Shown here piece after piece: positions 7,105 through 12,072 of a stretch of 12,072 bases of DNA (position 1 is the first letter of the stretch; the number at the start of each line of letters is the position of its first letter). A program made the position numbers and the translations under genes. Below the pieces are notes generated by a model. It had not been told where the DNA came from and ran no database searches. It saw nothing but the letters and a program-made list of their open reading frames with translations. The stretch is from Aquincola sp. (GTDB lineage: Bacteria; Pseudomonadota; Gammaproteobacteria; Burkholderiales; Burkholderiaceae_C): contig JAOUIM010000067.1 in NCBI GenBank assembly GCA_029884035.1, positions 1 to 12,072 of the forward strand. The letters are read 5' to 3'.

Positions 7105-7722
7105 TCATTGCGCCGACTTCGCCATCCAGGCCTTCACGCCCGGATGCTCACCGACGGCACGGTACAGGCGCAGGAGCTTCGGGCAGTGATCGAGCACCGT
7201 GGTGGGCACGTGATCCAGCGTGCCCGAGGTCAGCCAGCGGACGACCATGTACACCTTGATGTCGGCAACCTGGAGCGACTGCCCGCCGACGAAAGGGCCG
7301 TCGCCCAGTTGGCGCTCGACCTGGCTGCCCCACGTCGCGAGTTCGTTCGCAGAAAGCGCCTCGCGCGCTGCACGCTTCTGTTCGGGGTCGGAAATGCGCA
7401 GCGTCGGCGTGATCGTGTGGCGCAGTTCCTCGACGGCGCACATCACCGCCTCGTGCCGTGCGGCCTCGAAGGCGTCGACCGGATGAAGGCCGTGCTGGCG
7501 GCCGATGAACACGAGGATGGCGTTGGAATGCGCCAGAGGCGGCTTGCCCGGCATCTGCAGCACGGGCATCGCGCCGAACGGCATGCGCGGCTTCAGCGCC
7601 GGCCAGTCGGCGTTCTTGACGCGCTCGTCGTCGAAGTCGATGCCGGCCAGGTGCAGCGCAATGCGGCATTCCTCGCCGCGGCTGCCGGCGAAGTCGAAAT
7701 AGGTCAGGCGGGGCTTGCTCAT
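7105..7722 (-). CDS. Glutathione S-transferase
   Basis: The 205-residue protein has a full two-domain GST layout. The thioredoxin-like half starts MSKPRLTYFDFAGSRGEECR, with Tyr8 in the position of the catalytic Tyr of sigma/alpha/mu/pi GSTs. It has the cis-Pro loop PFGAMPVL (Pro53) and the gamma-glutamyl-binding HSNAI (Ser66). The all-helical half follows, with LQVADIKVYMVVRWL at the position of the usual helix-6 capping motif. The start at 7722 has GAGGA six bases upstream. An in-frame ATG farther out (7827) is rejected because it adds a non-homologous Arg-rich stretch. GSTs conjugate glutathione to electrophiles or act as isomerases or peroxidases in the cytoplasm. It resembles the sigma-like group; the substrate is unknown. 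It is divergent from the VWA gene and convergent with the lipoprotein gene. Confidence 0.92.
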   Translation of the reverse strand: MSKPRLTYFDFAGSRGEECRIALHLAGIDFDDERVKNADWPALKPRMPFGAMPVLQMPGKPPLAHSNAILVFIGRQHGLHPVDAFEAARHEAVMCAVEELRHTITPTLRISDPEQKRAAREALSANELATWGSQVERQLGDGPFVGGQSLQVADIKVYMVVRWLTSGTLDHVPTTVLDHCPKLLRLYRAVGEHPGVKAWMAKSAQ

Positions 7723-7810
7723 CGGGATCCTCGGGTCGATTGCGAGTGTGACCGCGCAGCGTACACGAAGGGGTCGGAAACGGCTGCGCGGCCCCGCCGT
7801 GCTCGACAAC

Positions 7811-7840
7811 TTGATCGATGTCGCCACACCACGATACAGA
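7811..7840 (+). promoter_or_regulatory. Weak sigma-70-like promoter candidate for the VWA gene
   Basis: TTGATC (7811-7816) and TACAGA (7835-7840), 18 bases apart, lie 40 bases before the VWA start in the GST/VWA divergent region 7723-7879. The -35 match is fair and the -10 match poor. It is the best pair visible in this gap but is not strong. Confidence 0.25.
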
Positions 7841-7879
7841 ATCCGCCTCCGATGCCCGCGCGCAAGGCCGGTGGAGCCG

Positions 7880-8929
7880 ATGCACTTTTTGTGGCCTCAC
7901 AACCTGTGGTGGATGCTGTTGCTGCCCTTGCTGCCGGCGCTCTACCTGTGGCTGCTGCGGCGGCGCGGCAAGGCGGCGCGCGCGTACGCCAGCCTGCGCG
8001 TCGTGCGCGAGGTCGTGGGCCGCTCCTGGCAGCGGCATGTGCCGCCGGCGCTGTTCTTCGTGTCGCTGGTGCTGCTGCTGCTGGCCCTGGCGCGGCCGAG
8101 TGCGGCGGTGCCGCTGCCCTGGGCCAGGTCGACGATCCTGCTCGCGATGGACATCTCGCGCAGCATGCGCGTGGCCGACGTGCAGCCCTCGCGCATGGTG
8201 GCCGCGCAGGAGGCGGCCAAGGCCTTCCTGGCCGAGGTGCCCAGGCACATCGAAGTGGGGCTGGTCACCTTTGCGGGCAGCGCGCAGGTGGCGCAGCGGG
8301 CCACGACCGACCGCCCCGCGCTCGTGGGCGCGATCGACGCGATCCAGATGCAGTACGGCACGGCCATCGGCAACGCCATCGTGGTGTGCCTGGCCGAGCT
8401 GTTCCCCGACCACGGTATCGACCTGGGCGAGATGACCTTCGGTGCGCCGCGCCGCGGGACGGCGGCGCGCAGCCTGGACGAGAAGAAGGTCGACAAGCCC
8501 GCGCCGAAGGAGATCACGCCGGTGCCGCCCGGCTCCTACGAGTCGGCCGCGATCATCCTGCTCTCCGACGGCCGTCGCACCACAGGGGTGGACACGCTGG
8601 AAGCCGCCAAGATGGCGGCCGACCGCGGCGTGCGAATCACCGTGGTGGGCCTGGGCACGCCCGACGGCCATGCCGCGATGGGCGAAGAGATGGCGATCTA
8701 CCTTCAACTGGACGAACCCACGCTGCGCCACGTGGCGCAGATGACCCGCGGCGAGTACCACCATGCCGGCACCGCCGAGGCGTTGCGCAGCGTCTACCAG
8801 AAGCTCGGCTCGCGCCTGCAGGTGAGCAAGCGCGAAACCGAACTGACGGCCCTGCTGGCCGGAGCGGCGGCGGTGCTGCTGCTGGCCGGGGCGGGGCTGT
8901 CGGTGTTGTGGTTCGGGCGGGTGACCTAG
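7880..8929 (+). CDS. Membrane-anchored von Willebrand factor A domain protein (BatA-like)
   Basis: The 349-residue protein starts MHFLWPHNLWWMLLLPLLPA, with two N-terminal membrane spans (about 10-26 and 54-70). A VWA domain follows with a complete metal-ion-dependent adhesion site: Asp91-x-Ser93-x-Ser95 (DISRS), Thr161 (GTAIG) and Asp230 (LLSDG). A final span lies near 322-343. This is the architecture of BatA, in which the VWA domain faces the periplasm. BatA-type proteins are linked to aerotolerance and often sit beside a MoxR ATPase. No MoxR, BatB or DUF58 gene is adjacent here. About 45 residues between Thr161 and Asp230 (175-222, Pro/Lys-rich) enlarge the domain, as in other Burkholderiales proteins of this kind from memory. 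GGTGGAG precedes the ATG. Its stop overlaps that of the downstream minus-strand gene. Confidence 0.9.
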   Translation: MHFLWPHNLWWMLLLPLLPALYLWLLRRRGKAARAYASLRVVREVVGRSWQRHVPPALFFVSLVLLLLALARPSAAVPLPWARSTILLAMDISRSMRVADVQPSRMVAAQEAAKAFLAEVPRHIEVGLVTFAGSAQVAQRATTDRPALVGAIDAIQMQYGTAIGNAIVVCLAELFPDHGIDLGEMTFGAPRRGTAARSLDEKKVDKPAPKEITPVPPGSYESAAIILLSDGRRTTGVDTLEAAKMAADRGVRITVVGLGTPDGHAAMGEEMAIYLQLDEPTLRHVAQMTRGEYHHAGTAEALRSVYQKLGSRLQVSKRETELTALLAGAAAVLLLAGAGLSVLWFGRVT

Positions 8930-9294
8930 CTCGCGGCGTCGACCACCTCAGCCGCCGTGCGGAAGGCGTCCACCGCGGCCGGAAAGCCGCAGTACACGCT
9001 GGCGTGCAGGAAGATCTCCTGCAGCTCCTCCTTGGTCACGCCGTTGTTCAGCGCGCCTCGCACGTGGATCTTGAGCTCGTGCATGCGGCCCAGCGCCACC
9101 AGCATCGACACCGTGACGATGCTGCGCGTGCGCAGGTCGATGCCCGGGCGCTGCCAGGTGTTGCCCCAGGCGTGGCGCGTCACCAGTTCCTGCAGCGGGG
9201 CGGTGAACGGCGTGGCCTTGGCCAGCGCGCCATCGACGTAGGTGTGGCCCAGCACGGCCCGGCGCGTGGCCAGGCCCTTCTCATCGAGATTCAT
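8926..9294 (-). CDS. Carboxymuconolactone decarboxylase family protein, PcaC-like
   Basis: The 122-residue protein matches the compact PcaC type. RRAVLGHTYVDGALAKATPF leads into WGNTWQRPGIDLRTRSIVTV (43-62), then ALGRMHELKIHVRGALNNG with Glu73 and His77, and the C-terminal EIFLHASVYCGFPAAVDAF. PcaC decarboxylates 4-carboxymuconolactone in the protocatechuate branch of the beta-ketoadipate pathway. Orphan members of the family often serve other roles, and the AhpD-type CxxC pair is absent here, so this is not a peroxidase-type member. No other pca gene is in the window, so the exact reaction is uncertain. An AAGGAG site eight bases before the ATG fixes the start. A TATGCT with TTGAGC 19 bases away (9323-9353, minus) is a poor promoter candidate. 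The stop overlaps the VWA stop. Confidence 0.9.
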   Translation of the reverse strand: MNLDEKGLATRRAVLGHTYVDGALAKATPFTAPLQELVTRHAWGNTWQRPGIDLRTRSIVTVSMLVALGRMHELKIHVRGALNNGVTKEELQEIFLHASVYCGFPAAVDAFRTAAEVVDAAS

Positions 9295-9689
9295 GGTGGT
9301 TGCTCCTTGTACGAGGCGACGCAGCATAGGCCTGGAGCGCGTTTGAAGCTCAATCACCGGGCGGCGAGTGCCGCCGTCTTCTTTGGCGGCTTGGGGAACG
9401 CCAAGCGCCGAAGCCCGAAAGCTTGCTGTGGTCACATCGCGATCGTTCCAAGCCGTCGAGTCGGATGCGCGAGAGCGACCCTCTCCGGACCTAAGCCGCC
9501 CAACACAGCCCGCTCCAAAAGCAATCACTCGCTCAATGCATCTCGCGACGGTGTTCCACTGCACGCGCACACTGGCCACCCCTGCGCCGGCGATCCCGCA
9601 GGGGTGCATGCGCCCCGCACCGCGGCTTGAGCCGAGCCTGCACTTGCAGCGGGTTCAGCGTCACATGAGATCGAACTGCCCTCGGTCGG
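9295..9689. other. Intergenic stretch without a supported gene; hairpin-rich
   Basis: No frame here has protein-like composition. The open frames are Arg/His/Pro-rich or cross between coding-like and non-coding sequence. The left end must hold the promoter of the decarboxylase gene. It contains a bulged hairpin, GGC(G)GCTTGG against CCAAGCGCC, at 9385-9409, and a cluster of stem-loops from 9577 to about 9652, including CGGCT/AGCCG and CTGCA/TGCAG. Around 9520-9630 a conceptual translation reads SNHSLNASRDGVPLHAHTG. This resembles, from memory, the conceptual peptide of a short dispersed repeat frequent in Burkholderiales genomes. That identity is unverified. Confidence 0.5.
9577..9606. repeat. 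Perfect 10-bp inverted repeat (stem-loop) in the gene-free stretch
   Basis: CACCCCTGCG (9577-9586) and CGCAGGGGTG (9597-9606) are perfect arms around a 10-base loop. The right arm overlaps a near-palindrome GGGGTGCATGCGCCCC (9601-9616), so two mutually exclusive hairpins are possible. There is no T run, so a simple intrinsic terminator is unlikely. Confidence 0.6.
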
Positions 9690-9985
9690 ATCGAGACCGC
9701 GACCGGGTACCAAGGCAAGACCGGCACGCCGCTCTCGCACCCAAGCAACGCGATGCCGCTGAAGTCGTCGGCCGGACTGGACGACAGCCTGCCGTGCAAT
9801 GTGGCGCTGTTCGGATTGGTCTACGAGGCCAAGCAGCAACAGGTGGCCGCCCGGAGGCGCCTTTGCGACCTTCTCGGAGCCGATCGTCGCGCGCGCCTCG
9901 GGGTTGTTGTTGACTGCGCGTGCTGCTTCAAGCGTTGCAGCAACTGCTGCGCGACAGCGCGCGCCGGCCCGCATCGGCGCCGCGC
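9690..9985 (-). pseudogene. Remnant of a Bug-family tripartite tricarboxylate transporter substrate-binding protein gene
   Basis: Reading the minus strand in three successive frames gives pieces in the correct order for a Bug receptor N-terminal region. First comes ARAVAQQLLQRLKQ (about 9925-9967). Then NNNPEARATIGSEKVAKAP and PGGHLLLLG (about 9827-9910), matching the family signature 'PGA.G.IGSE.VAKA.PDG.TLLLG'. After a frame change and a TAG at 9821-9823 comes TNPNSATLHGRL, with PADDFSGIALLG (about 9700-9820), matching 'N..LY..LPYD...DF.PIALL'. At least two frameshifts and one stop break it, and the C-terminal two thirds are absent. The 5' limit and signal peptide are not recognisable. Bug proteins are periplasmic receptors for carboxylates. 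The call is by eye, with no alignment run; an alternative is chance similarity in a high-GC intergenic stretch. Confidence 0.45.
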
Positions 9986-10096
9986 TTGTCGTCGCGATGA
10001 TTCTTGATCCGCCTCGCCAGGGTCGAGGCCGAATCCCAGGACTTGGTACGCATCCACCGGCGCACTGCGGAGCGCCGCCGCCCCCGGGGACTCCGT

Positions 10097-10318
10097 TCAG
10101 GAACGCGCGGCGCTGTTCGCCTGCGTCGCCGAGAAGGACTCGGCGCCCGTCTGCGAAGTCGCGGCTGCGGCGAGCGGAGCGCTGGATTGCGGATCGGTGG
10201 CAACGACCCAGGCCATGGACAGCGCGAGCGCGAGGGCGATCGCACCAAGGCAGGCGGCGAAGCCGATGTCGTCGAAGCTCGTGGGCCGGGAGTTGGCGCT
10301 GCGGCGGATGGTTTGCAT
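10097..10318 (-). CDS. Small single-span membrane protein of unknown function (73 aa)
   Basis: The product starts MQTIRRSANSRPTSFDD, then has one hydrophobic span, FAACLGAIALALALSMAWVV (about 22-41), followed by a short Ala/Ser/Thr/Gln-rich tail ending NSAARS. The basic N-terminus and the uncharged polar tail suggest an N-in, C-out inner-membrane topology, or an uncleaved signal anchor. The ribosome site is excellent (CAGGAG, six bases before the ATG), which is the main reason to accept so short a gene. A longer in-frame extension to 10513 is rejected because it enters the regulatory region and the regulator's own start. The gene is divergent from the winged-helix regulator, whose candidate binding box lies 74 bases upstream. 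No family recognised. Confidence 0.72.
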   Translation of the reverse strand: MQTIRRSANSRPTSFDDIGFAACLGAIALALALSMAWVVATDPQSSAPLAAAATSQTGAESFSATQANSAARS

Positions 10319-10381
10319 GGTGTTCTCCTGTGGGTTGGCGGGGACTGTGGCGACAGTTTCTTGCGCTCGCCCGCGACCGTC

Positions 10382-10409
10382 CATCAGCGACGCTGAATCT
10401 CTGCTGATG
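10382..10409. promoter_or_regulatory. Direct repeat GCTGAAT-N4-GCTGATG with nested inverted repeats, candidate regulator box
   Basis: Two 7-bp half-sites, GCTGAAT (10392-10398) and GCTGATG (10403-10409), are separated by CTCT. This is the 7-4-7, 11-bp-period arrangement typical of PhoB/OmpR-type winged-helix sites. A third similar heptamer, GTTGAAA, starts at 10413. The same bases also form inverted repeats: TCAGCG/CGCTGA (10384-10396) and CATCAGC/GCTGATG (10382-10409). The site lies between the divergent small membrane protein gene and the winged-helix regulator gene, 88 bases before the latter. Binding by that regulator is inference. Confidence 0.4.
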
Positions 10410-10497
10410 AATGTTGAAATGTCATGAAGACGCGGCCGCTGCCCGCCGCCGGCAGCTGGCATAGACTGGCAAGAAGCCCAGCCCGACACCGGCGCGC

Positions 10498-12072
10498 ATG
10501 GCCGCAACCGCACCCTCCCCCGACTACCGCTTCGGCCGCTTCGAGTTGCGGCCGGCGGCGCAGCAACTGCTCGTGGGCGGCGAGCCCGTGGCGCTGAGCC
10601 CGCGCGCCTTCGAACTGCTGGTCGTGCTCGTCGAGCGCGCGGGGCAGCTCGTGCCCAAGGGTGAGTTGCTCGATCGGGTCTGGCCGGGCGTCGTGGTCGA
10701 GGAGAACAACCTCCAGGTTCAGGTGTCGGCGCTGCGCAAGATCCTCGGCGCCGAGGCGATTGCCACCGTTTCCGGCAGGGGCTACCGGTTCACGCTGAGG
10801 CCCGATGCCATGGCCGCGCAGGCCACGGGTGTCGCGACCGTCGCAGCGCCACCCACGCAGCCCGAGGTTCCTTCGATCGTCGTGCTGCCGTTCGTCAACA
10901 TCAGCGACGACGCGGCCAACGAGTACTTCGCCGACGGCCTGTCCGAGGAGCTGCTCAACGTCCTGTCGAAGATCCGTGGGCTGCGAGTTGCGTCCCGGAC
11001 CTCCGCGTTCAGCTTCAAGGGAACGAAGGCGGACATCCCGGCGGTGGCGCGCAAGCTCAACGTTGCCAGCGTGCTCGAAGGCAGCGTGCGCAAGGCCGGG
11101 ACGCGCGTGCGCGTCGCAGTGCAGTTGGTCAATGCCGCGACCGACTCGCAGCAATGGTCGCAGACCTACGATCGCGAACTGCAGGACATCTTCGCGGTGC
11201 AGGACGACATCGCGCATGCCGTCGTCAGGGAGATGCGCCCGGCCCTCCTCGGCGACCGCGCGCGCGCGACCGACGCCGCCGAACTGACGGCCGAGGTGCA
11301 GGCGGCGGTGCAGGGCCGCAGCCGCAACGCCGAGGCCTACCAGCTCTACCTCGAGGGCACCTTCTTCCTCAACCGCTACAACAATCAGGACACGACGAAG
11401 GCGATCGGGTGTTTCCGTCGCGCGCTCGAGTTGGATCCCGACTACGCGGCCGCGTGGGCGTCGCTGTCGTTCGGCTACCTGCGCCAGGAGGTCAATGCCT
11501 GGGCGCCGATCTCCGCGGGCGCGGCGCGCGCGCGCGAGGCGGCGCAGCGTGCCCTGGCCCTGGGGCCCGATGTGGCGGCGAGCCACTGGGCGCTGGGCGC
11601 GATCCTCCTCTGGCACGACTGGGACTGGCGCGGCGCAGAGGCGGCGCTGCGCCGCGCGTTGCGATTGGCGCCCGACGACGCGCAGTTGCTGATCCTCGCC
11701 GCCACGCTGATGCAGAACCTCGGCCAATGGGAGGAGGCGCGCGCGCTGGTCGGCAGAGCGCTTGCGCTCGACCCCTTGAACGTCGAGGCCTATGCGAACG
11801 CCGGGCTGCAGCATCTCTACACGCAACGCCTGGCGGAGGCCGAGCGCACGTTCGGCAAGGCCCTCGAGCTCAGCCCGCACGAGCGGGCGCGGCTGCACTA
11901 CCTGCTCGGCCGCGTCTACCTGGCGCAAGGGCGGCTCGACGAGGCCTGGCGGGAGGTCGAGCAGGAGTCGCACGACACGTTTCGCCTGCTCGGAACCGTG
12001 CTCGTGCAACATGCGCGAGGGCATCGGACGGAGTCGGAGTCGACGCTTCGCGAGCTCACCCGGAAGTATGCG
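10498..12072 (+). CDS. Winged-helix transcriptional regulator with TolB-like domain and TPR repeats (CadC/adenylate-cyclase-like architecture), 3' end outside the window
   Basis: 525 codons are present and the frame is open at the right edge. Residues 10-100 form an OmpR/PhoB-type winged helix: YRFGRFELRPAAQQLLVGG, ALSPRAFELLVVLVERAG, then KGELLDRVWPGVVVEENNLQ and the recognition/wing region VSALRKILG..TVSGRGYRF. A Pro/Ala linker leads to a TolB-like domain (about 126-245: SIVVLPFVNISDD, YFADGLSEELLNVLSKI, LEGSVRKAGTRVRVAVQLV, WSQTYDRELQDIFAVQDDIA). TPR repeats run from about 277 to the edge (KAIGCFRRALELDPDYAAAW, EARALVGRALALDPLNVEAY, AERTFGKALELSP). No transmembrane segment follows the DNA-binding domain, unlike CadC, so a cytoplasmic protein is expected. 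The ATG at 10498 is the first start after an in-frame TAG at 10462; no clear ribosome site is seen. Signal and targets unknown. Confidence 0.92.
   Translation, partial: MAATAPSPDYRFGRFELRPAAQQLLVGGEPVALSPRAFELLVVLVERAGQLVPKGELLDRVWPGVVVEENNLQVQVSALRKILGAEAIATVSGRGYRFTLRPDAMAAQATGVATVAAPPTQPEVPSIVVLPFVNISDDAANEYFADGLSEELLNVLSKIRGLRVASRTSAFSFKGTKADIPAVARKLNVASVLEGSVRKAGTRVRVAVQLVNAATDSQQWSQTYDRELQDIFAVQDDIAHAVVREMRPALLGDRARATDAAELTAEVQAAVQGRSRNAEAYQLYLEGTFFLNRYNNQDTTKAIGCFRRALELDPDYAAAWASLSFGYLRQEVNAWAPISAGAARAREAAQRALALGPDVAASHWALGAILLWHDWDWRGAEAALRRALRLAPDDAQLLILAATLMQNLGQWEEARALVGRALALDPLNVEAYANAGLQHLYTQRLAEAERTFGKALELSPHERARLHYLLGRVYLAQGRLDEAWREVEQESHDTFRLLGTVLVQHARGHRTESESTLRELTRKYA

Noticed and set aside
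6070..9630. A single open plus-strand frame of about 1,186 codons spanning several genes
   Set aside because: It crosses the lipoprotein, GST and VWA genes in the wrong frame or strand. Its product is Arg/Ala/Gly/His-rich without domains. Long spurious frames are expected at this GC content.
9498..9660. Integron attC-like boundaries (GCCCAAC at 9498-9504 and GTTCAGC at 9653-9659)
   Set aside because: The right-hand core breaks the GTTRRRY rule and the two cores match at only five of seven positions. No integrase or cassette array is visible.
9753..10007. Plus-strand frame beginning MPLKSSAGLDDSLPCNVALF as a small gene
   Set aside because: It is antisense to the better-supported Bug-receptor remnant, becomes Arg/Cys-rich halfway, and lacks a ribosome site.
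10384..12024. A 546-codon minus-strand frame opposite the regulator gene
   Set aside because: It is the antisense shadow of the winged-helix/TolB/TPR gene, whose domains are unambiguous on the plus strand.

Overview
The window is chromosomal DNA from a high-GC bacterium. The reading frames use almost only G or C at third codon positions. The gene families point to a betaproteobacterium of the Burkholderiales, something like the Rubrivivax/Methylibium/Piscinibacter group. That assignment rests on the look of the proteins and codon use, not on a marker gene. No rRNA, tRNA, CRISPR array, transposase or phage gene was found.

Layout, left to right. A pyridoxamine-5'-phosphate-oxidase-like flavoprotein runs off the left edge (minus strand). 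It is divergent from a small Ala-rich protein with a strongly basic tail (714-1277, plus). Next comes a three-gene minus-strand cluster read in the order nitroreductase (2256-3050), DOPA 4,5-dioxygenase-like protein (1863-2231), exported protein of unknown function (1318-1854). A 279-bp divergent region carrying two operator-like dyads separates this cluster from a plus-strand pair: a periplasmic penicillin/acyl-homoserine-lactone acylase-type Ntn hydrolase (3330-6110) and a lipoprotein of unknown function (6125-6955). Then come a minus-strand glutathione S-transferase (7105-7722), a divergent membrane-anchored VWA (BatA-like) protein (7880-8929) and a minus-strand PcaC-like carboxymuconolactone decarboxylase (8926-9294). 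The last two genes meet tail to tail and share the four bases CTAG as both stop codons.

The stretch 9295-10096 holds no intact gene. Its left part has strong hairpins and resembles a dispersed non-coding repeat. Its right part looks like a decayed, frameshifted 5' portion of a Bug-family tricarboxylate-transporter receptor gene on the minus strand. To its right a 73-residue single-span membrane protein (10097-10318, minus) is divergent from a long regulator that runs off the right edge (10498-12072, plus). The regulator joins an OmpR-type winged helix to a TolB-like domain and TPR repeats. Their shared promoter region holds a 7-4-7 direct repeat of the kind bound by PhoB/OmpR-type winged helices, so regulator and small membrane protein may form one regulatory unit.

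Most genes are ordinary accessory metabolism or detoxification functions (flavin reductases, GST, aromatic-ring enzymes, acylase). No clear new multi-gene system is visible. The best leads are the regulator/small-membrane-protein pair with its candidate box, the acylase-lipoprotein pair with its palindromes, and the decayed region 9295-10096.
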